Source of the DNA: Puffinus mauretanicus
Taxonomy: Eukaryota > Chordata > Aves > Procellariiformes > Procellariidae
Assembly: GCA_023333565.1 (NCBI GenBank)
Contig: JAJKFH010000374.1
Location: forward strand, 806,001 to 870,000
Length of the DNA: 64,000 bases
Reading direction: 5' to 3'
The position numbers were made by a program, and so were the translations under genes. Every line of letters starts with the position of its first letter. Positions within the stretch are counted from its first letter, which is position 1. Below are positions 45,901 through 60,000 of the stretch, one piece after another. The notes beneath the pieces are model-generated. The model saw only the letters and a list, made by a program, of their open reading frames with translations. It was not told the DNA's origin and did not search any database.

Positions 45901-48900
45901 CAGTTTTCTTGATAGCCTTCCAAAATACTGCTTCTGCCATGAAACGTGCCAGATCCTTTGAGCCCCTTCCCCAGCTGCTCCGTCAGCTGGCATGGGATTT
46001 TCAACAGCACCAAGCCCTGCTCTAACAGCTCCCAGTGAAGTCAGTGGAAAAACACCTTCTGGTTTCGGTAGGAGCAGAGTTTGGCAATCCTGAATGCTAC
46101 TGGAAATCCTTCACTGAAGGACAAAAAGAACAATCACAGAGATACTTGATTCTGGGACATAGGAGGTCAGGCCAAAGGCACCAGTGAGTAGGAAGGATAA
46201 CGGCAATAACTTAGGACAAGGCATGCAAAGCAAATCACACTTTATTCCAAGAATAGCCTCTGGAAACTAGTATGAGCCTTTTGGGTTATGGTGTTACTCA
46301 GCAAGAACAGAGGCATCACAAGTGTCACTCCATGATAGTGGGACACACCTGCCAACTGCCATTTCTACATTTTTGGTGTCTGGAAATAATGACTTAACTC
46401 TCTAGGTCGGAACCTGTCTGCAAGAAACAGGTTGGGGTTGGTCCCACACCAGCCCCATTTGGGATGCAGTTATGATGGTTATAACCTTCAGCTGATTTCC
46501 TGAGGTTCCCCATGTTCAAGACGGTAGAAATTCAAATACACAGAGGAGGATTCAGATTCTCACTCACACCCAAATCCTCAACCAAAATACCCTAAAACAG
46601 GGCAGAACAGCCTGTCTCTCCACTTACAATTGTGTTTGATCTCCCTTCATTGCCTCATCCCAAGTTCTCCAATTTAGACAAGCAAATATATTGATTTATA
46701 CAGACCTATAAAATAATATACATGCTTTTGAGACCACTCTTTGAATCTTGATATTACTTAAATAACAAGAACTTTTTTCTTACAGTCTCTGGTACTTCAA
46801 ATGCAGAAAAAGTGTAAAATTAGCATCATGCTTTATTCTCAAGAAAACCAGCACCTTTCCCCTCAAAAGCTCAGGGTCTAAGGCCAGACATATCATGAGA
46901 AAGATGGTAAAAACACCGCCGAGAGACTTGTAGCAATATCATCGCTTGCTTACATGGCTATTCTTGTTTGTCATTTGCCCACATAAGCTTGGGGTGACAG
47001 CAGCGTTTAAGGACTGGGCAGAGCCAAAGACCTGCAGCCTGGCCCAGCTCTGCTCCGACCTTCCTGCACACAGCCCTGAGCAGGTCACCTTACCCCTTGT
47101 GCTGGCCCTCCCTCTGCCCAGCCGACTGCCCTGGCTAGGGCTGCCTCAAGCTATTTGTAGCAAGGCGTATCTCCCCTAGGCATATTCTGTACCTTGTTCA
47201 GTGAAGCCCTACTGTAATCTAAGGTCTCTAGGCACTTCCGTAATACATATATTAAATAATAATATGAAATGGATGCTAACCGGTTGTGCAAATATCTCCA
47301 TTTCCATATTTAAAAATCTCTCTTCCAGAAAACACAAATAATCAAGACAAATGTCTGTCTGTAAGCATGCAAGGCTGAATTAACAACAGATGATGTTTAC
47401 GGAGAGGTCTCACCGATGGAGCTTTGCACAGCTGAAGTTCTTTTATCAGATATTCCCCCAAAAAGCCCCCTCTTGTGCTGTGCTCAACTTAACAGGTACA
47501 ACAGGGGTTAGAGGGGAGGTTTCAGCTGCCAGATAATAACTAATACTTGAACCCCTTTTTCTGTGCTGCAGAATTTGGAGGTTTGGCACACTGGTCACCA
47601 CGCTCATGGCTTCACCTCAGCCTGTGCAGCCAGATTGCACGGGACAGGGTGGAGCTCCACAACAGTTGCTCAGACCCCTCCGGTAACGGTACCAGAACCT
47701 GGGCTGTAATAAAAGCTTCTCAACTACTTTTCATTAGGCTTTTTCTGTGAGAGGATATGGACAAGGACCCGCAAGGTGACAGACAGTGATCCTCTCCACC
47801 GTTGCCCATTAGGACTGCCAGTTTAAATCACAGTCTGCCATTTCTCAAGCTTGCCTGAAACAGGGTGACTGAAGGAAAGGTCCCAGACCCTCACCCACAG
47901 GATCTACGCCATAGGGCATGCTTCATCAAAAAATGACTATACAGCAGCCTTTGCTGCAGAAAAAAGGAAACGGCCCTGAAGTACTGTTTTGAGACAGTAA
48001 GTGAGTAAGTGAGAACTCCTACCAAAAAAGGAAAAAATTCAGCAGAGACTGTAGATAGTCCTGCCTGGCCACTGCCCACGGGCACCCATGTTCCTTGGCA
48101 ATCCACATGAGAAGAAACTTTATCACAGCTCAGGCCTACTGAACAGAGCTCTGAGAAAAGGACATTTTGTTTTTAAATGTTTTCCTCTTAAAGGCATTGA
48201 ATGAAGAAAGGAGAAAAAACAACAAAAAACCCAAGCTCTGATCAGAAAGATAAATTCTCAAAAACAGTGACAGACGCTCAGAGCAGATACCGGAGGAAAA
48301 ACGCCACCAAGATCCGATTAGCCCAGTGAATTAGCGCTGCGGACAGTATCTCTAAACCACACTACTCTTCCCTTTTCCCCTCCCACACTCTTCTTCCCAT
48401 CAGTGCAAAGCTCTCCCAGCCCACAGCTGCTCTGCCCACCGCTCGCACACACAAACCATGACCAGCGGCCTGATGCTGTCAACGTTGGCTCACGCAACGC
48501 CCTCCGTTGATGCTGATGAAGTCAACGCTGGTGTAGGCACTAGGCCCTGGGCTTTGGATAGCTTCCCTCATCGCAAGCACAGTTGCTTCCAGCACTACTG
48601 TTATCCTTTCACCGCTCCTGCATTTGGGACAATTTCTGGGCTCATGCCATTGGAAGGGGTTGGGCTGGCAGGTAGGGAAAAATCTTTCTGTGAAAGAGGA
48701 GAAATGTCTCCTTTTGTCAAAGGAGGACACACAGTTGTCAGACGGGTGAAGCTCTCATGTATCTGCAGCCCTGATGCACTGCCTATACCAACACAACTGG
48801 TTTCTTCCAGAGGCTCTTTGAAGTGCCTTAAGAAAAAGGAGATAAACCTTCTAGAAGGCTCCTTGGCTTCATGATCATAGGGTCTGGAGGCTCGAGTGAA

Positions 48901-50121
48901 GAAGTGTCTTGTTCCCCACTCCACTGATCTGGCCCTGTGCACCGGTCAGTGACTGCAGCTCAAGACATCACCAAACCATCTCTAAGCCATCCAGTCTGGC
49001 ACAGGCTGTGCACAAACCCATGGTTGTTGGTTGGACGAGGAACCTGCCCTGAGCTCCATGCAGCCAGAAGTACACAGGCAGATTAGCTCAGGAAAACTTA
49101 AATACGTGATTCAGTCACAGTTCGGCAGATGTACCTCAAGTGCCTTCCATCAGCCGAAGCAAGAGAGGACAGCGGCATCCGAGCCAAGCAGCGCTGGACA
49201 GGTTGCCTCTGCTCTCAGCCAGCGTCCCTGGGGCCTTTTCCTGGGAAAGGGAAAAACTCCAAAGGATGTGAAGGGCACTGAGGGGATACTGCTCTTCACA
49301 GCACTGAGTTGCTGCTTTTCCTACAGGCAACGAATAACAATCACAGTGAGTTTCATGGTAGTGGCTGGAACAGAGAGGAAAAATTAACTCCAGAATAACC
49401 AATTGTGGTCGAAGAGCGAAGAGGCAGGAGGAGGAGTGGCAGGAGGATCCTGTCCTGAGTTGACAGAGGAATTCAGTCAGGTTTTAGCTATTTACAATCC
49501 CCCTGCTAATTAACTAGCAGACCTTTCAGTGACTCTTCCCAGCAGTGAGACTATTACCATACAACTGACTGTAAGCAGCGTCATATCACTCCCATGCCGG
49601 CCAGATCGAGTCATAGTTTCCAGACCAGAGGGGTACCATTTTGGTCTCTCCAAACTCAAGAGGCAAACCCAGGAACAAAGCCTGGAGCAGATGAATACCG
49701 CAGCCTTGCCAAACCACTGGCAGCATCTTTACCATGTAAGCATAAAGCCAGCCTTTATTTGCCGAGCTGTGAGGGGGCTGCGTGAGCCCCCGGCCGCAGA
49801 GCGAGCCGAGGGCCGCTAAGCACAGCGGCTCTTCCAGGCCCCTTTCTTCTCTGTTCTGGGGCCAGGATCAGCAATATCTCTATGGAAATAAGCTTTAATA
49901 GTTGCTCTGGATCCAGCAGGAGGAGCTGGCTAAACACACATTTTTGTCTTAATGTAGGGCCTAAATAAACAGTCAAATAAGAACTCAATTTAAAAAATCC
50001 TGTAGTTTAAAAGGATTCCCTAAATTCTCTGTATTCCCTTTTATTCCCATGGCAACTGATATGAGTCTGATCTGCAGCCCAAGTATTTTCTCCTGCCTAC
50101 TTTTATAGTATAACTGGAAAC
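42901..50121. other. Unique non-coding sequence
   Basis: No gene or repeat family recognised in about 7 kb. Two exon-like splice-signal pairs on the plus strand are described among the findings (47572-47682 and 49327-49345). A short GTAAGTGA duplication lies at about 47998-48013. Open frames reach at most 138 codons and show no domain. Confidence 0.5.
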
Positions 50122-50203
50122 ACATACACATAAATATACATACAAATTTGGTGTTGGCTTGTACATACACATAAATATACTTACAAATTTGACGTTGGCT
50201 TGT
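50122..50203 (+). repeat. 41-bp tandem duplication
   Basis: Two adjacent 41-base copies (50122-50162 and 50163-50203) start ACATACACATAAATATAC and end TTGGCTTGT. They differ at about three positions. No known family. Confidence 0.95.
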
Positions 50204-53200
50204 ACCTTTTTTGCAAATACTGTAACACCTTTATCCTAAGTAATTAGTGAAAACATATTGCATTCTTTAAATACACACATCAACCCCACTGATACGCAGG
50301 CAAAACATCTACATAGCTGAGGGATCCCGAGCTACCCGAGGCTTGCTATCCTGCTATCCGTACAGCTGATGCCTGCAGTGCAGGGGCTCAGTTAACTCCT
50401 AGTTCCAGCCATGGCAGAGCCCATTCACGCAGACGTCCCTGCAAGCAGACAGCGGCACACAGACTATCCCGTTGGTTGCCCAGTCTGACCCAGTAGTAGC
50501 CCAGCTATTTCTACACACTGACCCCAAAGCCAGCAGAGTTTAGCCAAATGTCACTGACCCCAGCTTTCCTCATAATCCTCCTCCTTTAAGGCCTTGCTGC
50601 TACAGCCATGTCATTTGGTGGGAACGTCAGCTTCTGTTTATCCACAAATTGGGTTCTCGTCCTGTGGCTGATGAAGGCCAGGTTCAACCACAATTCACTT
50701 GCCACTTAGGTGCTGGAAGCAAATGGAAAGCTGCTTTCCAATAATTAAATTTGGTTTAAACAGAGATGTATAAAACCATCGTCTCAGTCTTCGGGTCTTC
50801 ACTTATGATTTTGTCATCTGCTGGCCAAACTGCCATGCTGAGCCCTCTTGAATTCCTACCTCGTGGTAACAAGGAGCTTGCAGGACCAGCTCTTTATTTG
50901 ACACGCCTTCTGACTCATTTAGCAGGGTTTGGATCACTTTTCAAAGGCCACATAGCGCTGTCACTAAAATATACATTTCCTGAGACCCTTTAAAAACTTT
51001 GCAAAATATTTTGCACCTCAGCACCTCCAGCCCTTGTGTGAGTTCCACATCCATTAAATAACAATAAAACAGCTTGCTCCTGAGTTGTGAGCATGCTCTT
51101 TCAGAGGCAAGCAGTAAGGACTTTGCAAAACTGTCAGATATATGCACCTGCTTATGAGTGGATATTTTGTCCCATATTTTTGTAGTAGGAAAAGAAACCT
51201 GAGGTTTTACCTGACAGCTTCTTACAATCCAGCCAGTGTAAGGTATAATACAGTCTTTTTTTCCCCTTGCTTCTCAGATCTCAGGAGCGTGTGCCAAAAG
51301 ACTGTCAACTTGTTAAAAGTACATTAATGCAAATTCCAGAGCTTTCAGTTATGTTTATGCTAATAGAAAGCCTCCCGCTCTGTGACAGGCCCAAGTGAAG
51401 AGTCAGTAACAGGAAAATTAATTCCAGCTGTTGAAATTGATTTAAAACTAGCTTATTCATAATAATAATAATAAGGGAAAAAAAATCCTGAAATAAAAAT
51501 AAAAAAGGGAAATACAGAAAGCACAAAATCATGTTTACTGCATGAAAGCAGAAAGGGTTCTCCTGTTGGGAAGAAATCTTCCAAATTTAATCAAGCCTGG
51601 TTAGAAGAAAGCTCTAGCTTGTTATCGGGTTGTAAGTGTAGATTAACATGAAAAGAATTAGCTATGTGCACAGCCCGATTTTGCAAAGGAAACACAAGGG
51701 TTTTGTGCATGTATTTTGTTTTATATTCCTTATGTCTAATCCACAGGCAAGGAGACCAAATCCAGGCTGCAATGGGACAGGTAGTATTTTAGATGATAAT
51801 GGTCGTGTACGGAGAATACCAGAGCTCCTGGGTGGGAGGATTAGCTACCCATGACCGCTGCATTTATTCAGTGCCTTTACATACATTTTTGCTGACTTGA
51901 GTTCTGAGCGATTTCAATGTTTAGACAACCCCAGTCTTGGAATCATATACCCCAACTTTGCTGGGGTTTCAGAGTTCAAATCAAGATCTAGTTGTGAAAT
52001 TGCTGGCTGGCCTGCCATTTCTAAAATGATCTCAAATGTTCATATCCTTGATCTAAACATCCAAATCTTTTTTGCTTTGGTTTTTGGTTTTTTTTTTTAA
52101 TTTCCCGACAGTGATCCTCCTGAGGTCCTTGACTATGTATACGTCTAGCCCTAAAAGCTAAGGAACACAACACCTTGCAGAATTCAGTTTTAAAATGGAA
52201 GGGAAGGCAGTCTTTAAAAAAATGTTCAGAAATAGACTTTCAAGCATTCAACACCTACAACTGGAACCAGATTTGAGAATACATGGTGTTCTTATTTAAC
52301 CAAAGGGGCCGAGTTTCCAAAGCACACAACATCCACTGGTCCTTGCTGTAATGCCCCCTGAATATAGGATCCGTCCCTTTCCTAATGAGCACTTCTGAAA
52401 GACCTGAGGTCTTATTTAGGGTCCTGCATAGAGGCTAAGCCCTATCTTTCGCCGCAATCGTATCATCTGATTAGGACCCTATTCCTTGCTGGTTTTGAAG
52501 GGACTGATCCAGAGTTCACTGAAATCAATACAAATCTCTCCATTGACATCAGCAGACTTCACATCCAGCTTTAAGGGACAGTCTTGCATTTCATTATTGA
52601 AAAGCCCTAACAGCCTTCCACAGACTTTGTCTTCACTGCCCTCACCTCTTAGTTCCTTACCAGTAAGGCTCCCCACCTTGTATATATTTGCATTTGCCTC
52701 CATTTACAACGCCGCACATTTTTCTCAGGGGTAGACAAAGGGGCAAAGACGGAGAGATGCCATGACTTAGATGGCTCTTAACCAACTTATGACATTGAGG
52801 AATTCATGTGTGTGGGTGGATGTGAGGATAAAGTGTTGGACCAATTTCAGCAAGAACCTTGAGAGAAGCCAAGCCAAACCCATGGTTAGCAGGAAGCTAA
52901 CAAATGACGCCAGCCCTAATCCTGTAAGAAAAGAAGCGGGCTGGTGAGTTTGCAGGAGGTTGCTTCCTTTCGAGGAGGAAAAGGGGGAAGGAAGTTTCTC
53001 TAGAAATCCCGCTAGAATTTCAGAAATTTGCCCCTTTATTGTCAACTACACAGAATCAAGATAAACCTTATAGCGTGCCACAGCTCAGTCAAACAATGAA
53101 ACGGGCAGACTAACTGCCGAAATGGAGACGCTGTCGGTTCAGAGGCTGACAGTGCCCCTGACTCATGCCATCAGAGGAAGGAAAGAACAACAATAAAGAA

Positions 53201-54539
53201 AGCAGGGGCTATTTCTCAGAGGCCACCCCATGACTTCTGCTAGCACATGCCAGGAAAGAAGGACACTGCACATTTTTAACTGAGGAATGTGCAGCTAGAA
53301 CCATCATTTGAACTTAAAAGAGCCATTCACAGCTTTCTCTACCAACTATAGTCAATTCATGTGGGGAAACGAAGCATTGCAAATTAAATGAAAACTTGAT
53401 TAGTAAAGAAGGAGGAGGGGATATCACCCTTTGCAGGACTGACACTTGCCTCCTGAAAAATGAATTTTATGGGTGGAAGCAGGAAGGATTTTCTCTAAAT
53501 GGTATTTCCCACTATGGCACTCACTCTCTCCTTGCTCACCCCATTTTGCAGGCGCTTGTTCACCAGGCTCAAGCCATTTTCAAGCAAACTGCCAGGTTCC
53601 TGCTTCTGATCTAATGCAAGTCGGGCTTCTACCTGCCTTCAGTTCCCTTGGCCCAAAATCAGCAATGCAAACCCAGGAATTCAAATACCATCAGTTTGGG
53701 GAGGGGGCTGCTGGTGTTTGTTTTTAATAACAATCAGCTTCGGGTTATTTTTATCTGCCTTCTGGTTCCTGAGTCTTTCAGACATAACCAAGTCACACTT
53801 TCAGATTACGTGGGGTGGAGTTCACACAAACATAAGGACTAGAAACACGCCTTTGAAACAAAGCTAAAATTCTCAAGCAGTTATTTAATTCCCAAAGACC
53901 GGCAACTAAACAACCCAAAAATATCACTATCCTCACCAGAACATGCTGGTGCTGCAAATCCCCTCCCTCCTACATATTTCGTATTCACATAAAGGAAGTT
54001 TGACTTGAGAGCTGAGTAAAGAGAATCAGGATATAGTCCTACGACTTACAGAGAATGTTACTATCCCAAATCTGCAATAGAGAGCAAAATCATGAGTCTA
54101 TTTTCCCTGAACAAACGGGGTTTGCTTGAAGGAGGCAGGAATCACATGCTGTAAAAAGTCAGGAAAAAGTCTGGACCAAAGCCCAGAAGGAATACATGCA
54201 CAGGCAAGGTTCGAAGGACTCCTCTGCCCTGCTTTTGCAGGGCTTTTGAGCCCACCATCGTCTAGTCAGAATGATGGCGAAACACGGGGATTTGAGAATA
54301 GGGGAAAAAAGTAACCATCACCTCCGTAGCTTCCTGGTTGCATTAGTCTGAAGTGATTCCTGCGCCTGCAGGGAAGACCAGAATACGCAGGATCCCACAC
54401 GCACAGGGTCGAGGTCAAATTCTCCATGTGCTGCCCTGTTCCACATCCTCCTGCAGAAGGCTGGGCTGGCCAGAAAAGCCAGAACATTTCAAACAACCTT
54501 AACATTGTCCACGGCTAATCAGATGTTTCCTAAAACACT
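50204..54539. other. Unique non-coding sequence
   Basis: No gene or repeat family recognised. A short (AAT)n tract occurs at 51460-51474, and T-rich tracts near 52080-52100. Open frames are short. Confidence 0.5.
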
Positions 54540-54800
54540 GTTTAAGCTGTGCAGCACACATACACCTCCTGCTGGATCAGGCCTTTATTTCAAAAAGCTG
54601 TAGCTATGGAAGAAAGGAGCTGAACTCTTTTACAAGGCATTAAGTTTCATTTGCAATTACTTTGGATTTTATTGCACTACTGAATATAACAGGTTCATTA
54701 ACTGGGCCAGCAACATTGTATCCATATGCCTTTTTAATAGAGCTTTTCTGTTATTGTTTCCTTATTGGTCTTTTCCCTTTTGCAACATGCAACTGGATTT
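54540..54800. promoter_or_regulatory. Candidate enhancer-like block
   Basis: Complex A/T-rich DNA without repeats, containing TCATTTGCAATTACTTTGGA (near 54648), TTTTATTGCACTACTGAATA and CATATGCCTTTTTAATAGAG. The texture resembles deeply conserved non-coding elements. The frame 54662-54892 is A/T-rich and hydrophobic by composition and not convincing as a gene. Confidence 0.27.
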
Positions 54801-56689
54801 TACTGGCGTCCAGCTTTTGCAATAGGTCCCAGGTGGCTCCTCCAAGAACCTTATTTGTTAATTTGATGGCTGAACTGGTGTACAAGGAATGAAAAATACT
54901 TTATGAAATGCCCAAGATGCTACTTCACAGCAGCAGCAACAACCCAGCAAGTGTTCCCCAGAGTAAGCCCACTGGGCAAAGCAGTACCTTGTCCAGTTCA
55001 TCCCGGGAAGCAAGATACTCTTTGCTGACAGACCTACTTTCCTCTGCAACCCACCGTGACTCCAGTAGGATGAATGGAGGAGAGCCATAACAAATCACCC
55101 CACGAGAGTCTCAGTGAACTGAACACGCATGTGCTGCGCAGGGCCGGAGCCACAGCAGACAACGTGACAGGGACAGAAGACGGGGCTCCTGCAAATGTAA
55201 GCTTCAGAGCACCTGCAGGACTTAAGTGTGCTTGGAAGACAGGCGACAACTGAAAGAATTGGGCCCTAAATTTGACAGGCCATGGAGTTTCCATAGAGAA
55301 CATATTCTTTTCAGGGCAAAACCTCAAAAAAATTCTGTTTCAAACCAACAGTTTCTACTAGGAATGGGATGACCAGGTTTTCAAAAGAACTGAGGACTCA
55401 CCAGCATCCACTATGCTAAGTGCTTTCAAGAGCTTGAGCTCCTTTGAAACCCTGGTTCCCCGAACAAGATACCAGCAGCTGATGGTTAAACATGAAGGGC
55501 ATACACTGTTCTCTTGCTCTTGCCTTGTTAAATAATGCATTTCTTTCTACAGCGGATAAGCACTGAAAAGCCTCATGGAAGAAATACATCTAAAGGAGGG
55601 ATTGGAATAGAGAGATAAGCCGATGGTGGAGAAGAAAGGAGTTCCACTTGCAGAATTCCATGTCAAGAATTTTTTTAATGAAAAATAACCCCCCCAACCC
55701 GAAATGCCAAATTATCACAAGCAAAACATTCTGTGTAAGAAAGGGCTGATTCTGACAGATATTTCTGACTAGGGGGAAAATAGGGAAAAAAGTTTCAGGT
55801 TTTTGTTTGCCATGATTCTTCATTTCAATGTTCTGTTTAATTTACACTTGGACAAGATTTGAAAATAAAAATAGTAAAAATTGAAATGAGATGTTTCAAT
55901 TGTTCAGATCATATGTCGCCTGGGGCTTTAGGTTTTGGGGCGGGGAGTGCTATTTTGTTTTAAGATTTTTGAGAAGAGACATTTCTGTCCTGATTTAGGA
56001 CATTACTTGATTTTGGCTATTTTTCTTGTCCTAAGAAATTCTCCTGAGATGGGAAATCATGGTGAGCTCTGTTCTAGACCCAAGTACAAGGAACACAATA
56101 TCAAAAGGCATCACCACCCGAGAGTACTTCCTTTTGCTGAAATAGAATCCCAAAACATTTGCTTTGCCAAGAATAAGAGAAAGAATAGAAACAGGATGCT
56201 CTTGCTGGGGTTACAAGCCACCATTAACGAATGCAACCTCCTCCTCTCCCAGAAGAGAACATCTCACGCAGGCTTACTGACTCAAGACTGCTCAAGTCGA
56301 GCAGAAGTTGCAATGCTGATAAACCACAGCACTGATGAGAACCCTTCACCTCTCCTCAGCGCTTTCCCCGCCCCCTTACCTCCAAGTTTTCCCTTACATT
56401 ATGTCACAGATAACAATGAGACACAGAAAGGGTTTGATCTAAGGAAGCCCTGCTCTGATATATCCCTTTAGCCCCCCCCCCAAACCCCCTTCATGTCACT
56501 CCTCACCTCTCCCCCTCCTCAAAGCCCAGTGGAGCCCTGTTCAGCATCTTCTCCACTGGTGCTCTACTAGTACCCTGGACATGGAGCGGTGCAGGTATCT
56601 CCACATGCAATCCGGCACCAAATCTGAACTCTTCAGTGCTTTCTGGAACACCCAGAGCTATCTTCAGAATCCCAAACAAATACATTAAT
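54801..56689. other. Unique non-coding sequence
   Basis: No gene recognised. The frame 55935-56471 (plus, 178 codons) has no domain or composition that suggests a gene. A C-run lies at about 56472-56481. Confidence 0.5.
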
Positions 56690-57090
56690 TGCTTTCAATT
56701 TATCAGCCTCAAATCATTCTGTCTAATTACCATTCATCTAGAGTTTGTGTTTTTAATGGTTTATGGGTATTGTTGGTAATCTTTTAATTTCTCATTAAAA
56801 ACAATATCTTGTACGCACTATGTGTGAAAAGCCCTAATCCGATAAATCAAGCAAGAGTAACACAGTTAAAAGGAAATCAGTGGAACAATATTTGGGTTTA
56901 TATATTTCTGCCAGTCAATTTGTAATTAAAAGTTGCTACTTTAAAAAACACAGTTGTTGCTGTGAAAGCCATTATCAGTCAGCATTTTCATATGAATACT
57001 GCTTTAATTAATTAGCAAAAGTAAATACATTGTATATCAAAAACCGCTTTCCCACTGAACCCATGCGTTCCAGAACAAAAGGCTTAATAA
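56690..57090. promoter_or_regulatory. Candidate enhancer-like block with clustered TAATTA motifs
   Basis: About 400 bases of A/T-rich but complex sequence. It has homeodomain-type TAATTA at 56724-56729, TAATTAAA at 56923-56930 and TTAATTAATTAG at 57004-57015. SOX-type AACAAT words also occur (near 56804 and 56884). No long frame, simple repeat or transposon signature is seen. Among the blocks here, this and 61860-62200 look most like a developmental enhancer. Confidence 0.33.
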
Positions 57091-60000
57091 ACCACACAAA
57101 AGAGGGACAAATTAGCTGATCCCACCCTCCCTTTTCAGGTTTAGAGTCTTTTAAAGTTCTCCAAGGTTTTTCCCCCCACACTTGCTTTTTTTTTTTTAAT
57201 ACATTGTTTGTTTTTCTTTAGAAGTGCGTATGGGGGAGAAGATGCTACACAAACACAAAACATGCCATTCAAATGAAATGATTTGGAAATCAGTTTTGCT
57301 GGTTCTTAGAAAACAAGAGTGTTTATGATTATTAAAAACCAAATGTAATTACGATCACATACAACACAGTCCCTTTGGAACAAATTATTTGGTGAACATT
57401 AAGGGGTTAGAGTTTGATTCACAAAAGGAAATGATGTGTCTGAAAAATTCTTTTGTCTAGGGGCTTTCCAGCAACTGGAGACAGCAGGAGAAAATTCTCT
57501 GTTTTCATCAATAAGCTGGAGAGAAAGTGTGGATGAACAGTGTCATTTCAGACTAAGGTCTATGATAAGAACACCTTAAAACATCAATGGCATCTCTTAT
57601 CTCATGTGTCTTTAACAAGAAACAAGAGTCCCGCCATCTCACTGGCAAACAAATCACTCACCTCATCCTTCTCTTGCTGAAGTGCTGCGAGCAGGGTCCA
57701 CCCACGGGTAAGGAGCAGAGAGAGGAGCAAGCACCTTGGCTGATTGATGGCTGTGGCCAGGGCTGGGCTCCCACAAGGCAGCAGGCTTGAAAGGCAACCT
57801 GATGGTGGGACCACACACACAGCTGTAGAACCTGACCTAAACAAAGAAACCCAACTGAATAAGGCTCTGTCTGTTGGGTAAGGCAGAGCAATTCCCCCAA
57901 TTTCATTCGACTTACCTAGGGAGCTGGAATTCACTGCACAGTGATGAACAGCAACCTCAGTAGGCTGAGTCTCACCACCTTTTCAACAGCGTGAACACAT
58001 ATTGATCAATAGGTGAGGCCAAGGAGTGTGAATACCAGACTGAAAGAGGTACAAGGGGACTCAGTGGAAAAATGCAATTGTCCGAGGGACAATTTTTTGC
58101 ATATCCTTTCCATGACAGTACTGGAGGTTTTCCACCAAAGGATACCTCTGATCAACACTAGGAAGATGACGACATTGGACTAGCTAATTGTATGGCTATT
58201 AACAACCCATGCACGCATCCAAAACTTCACTAACATAGAAAAACCAAGGGTGCACTCAGCCAAAGGCAGTTTGCAGTCACCAACTCCAACCCTCTCCAGC
58301 AAATTTCCTTTCTCAGCAGATATTTCATCCCTCCCACTCAGTCCTGACTCCTAGCCATCTTCCCACTTGCACCAGATACTCAGCATGCTTCCTTGCAAAG
58401 TAGATGGCAAGCAAGCTTCCTTCTTGAAGGAATTACTGAATCCTCCTCCTCTATTCTTGGATGCATACAAAGATCTAACGATCAGTCCCAATCCCATATG
58501 TTCTGCCTTTCTTATGCTTTCTCTTCCCTTGTACGCCTAGACTGCAATGCCTTTGGAGAAGGGACAGAGTTTTTCGCTCTGACTCATGACTGCGCAGTGC
58601 CACGCACACCAACAGGGCTCTCAGTGATCACAATTAATACTTCAAGATGACTTAAGATCCCAGATGATTTTGAAGGTTGTCCCCCTGCTCACTCAGGTCC
58701 TTTACACCATCACATTGCAGCAGCAAATTTCTTCAGACTTTCCAGACAGGAAATGTTCATCTTTACACCTTGCCTTTCACCCAAGGGCTTCCATGCAACC
58801 CGTTTGATACCCTGTGTCCCAACCTCGATCCCTCACGCACCAATTCTGTCTGAGCCATAATTTGACAAGAGACACATCTGCTTCTTTGGAGTCCCGGCAT
58901 GACCTGGACACCAGAACATTGCAACCTTTCTGGGGAGACGAAAGTCATGCTGCTAATCAGTTGTTGGCTTCTTACACGGGCTGAGAGACCAGCCCCAATC
59001 TCACTGGGGTGGGTTGACATCTCATTGGGTGATTACTCTCCTGCTGATGTTTTTAGTAGGATAAAGTATTTACTCCTCACTTACTCCTCAATCAGCGCGT
59101 AGTCTTGTTAGGTAGGTACCATTAAATCCAGCCAGGATCCCCCCAGCAAAAGCCACATTTCACCAGCCAGAGGGGAGGTGTCTGTGCAATGCACAGGGAT
59201 GAAACAGCGCAGGGTGGGATGCCACGAGCAGCATCGTGCTGAGGGATATTTCAGCCCAGAGGAGCATGTGCCTCATGCAGCCCTTCAGTGCAGGCATTCT
59301 TTTCCCTTCGCATAACTGCATTGATTTTTATCATTGTTATATTTGGTTCAGCCGCCCATCTGGAAAGTTCTTGCCTCCCCCGGCCCCCATAAATAACCAA
59401 ACCCAGCTCTAACCAAAGGCAGTTGACAGAATCAGCCCCATTGCCCTTTGGCAGTTCTTCCAGGAATTTTTAGGGTTTTTACCAGTCAGGAAAAGGCTTT
59501 GATGCTTCGGAATCAGGATTTTATGAAGATCATTTTGTAGGGTTCAGCCAACTCATGAAGTGTCAAATGGGGGGCACTCTTTCATCTCATCGCTGGATGG
59601 GGAAAAGATCCTCCCTCTTACCGGAATGAGGACTGGAGAGGGGGGAACAGAGAGATGAAGGTTCATCCATAGAGGGGAGGGTTTCTTTTCTCTTGGTAGA
59701 GTCCACCCACCACATTCCCATCATACTGATTGCTGCAGTCCTATCTGTCTGCTCTGCAGGCTACATCAGATAAGAGGAGAACTGCCTGTTCGCTCTGGTT
59801 CTGATCCTGTGCTGCAGGGGCCTCCCAGCCGCAGAGCCCGGCTCTTCTTCACCCTCCTTTTCCAGCTGCCTTTTTCAATGACTGCTGCGTTGGTAGGGAT
59901 GCTGTCAGGAAACCTGCCACTTGCAAAGAATGAGACAGGAATCAAGACCAGCCTAAGGAAATTTCATCTTCCACTTTGCACATATAAACACCCGCTACAA

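Noticed and set aside
55935..56471. 178-codon plus frame
   Set aside because: No domain, no convincing start context or splice signals, and A/T-driven composition at its start.
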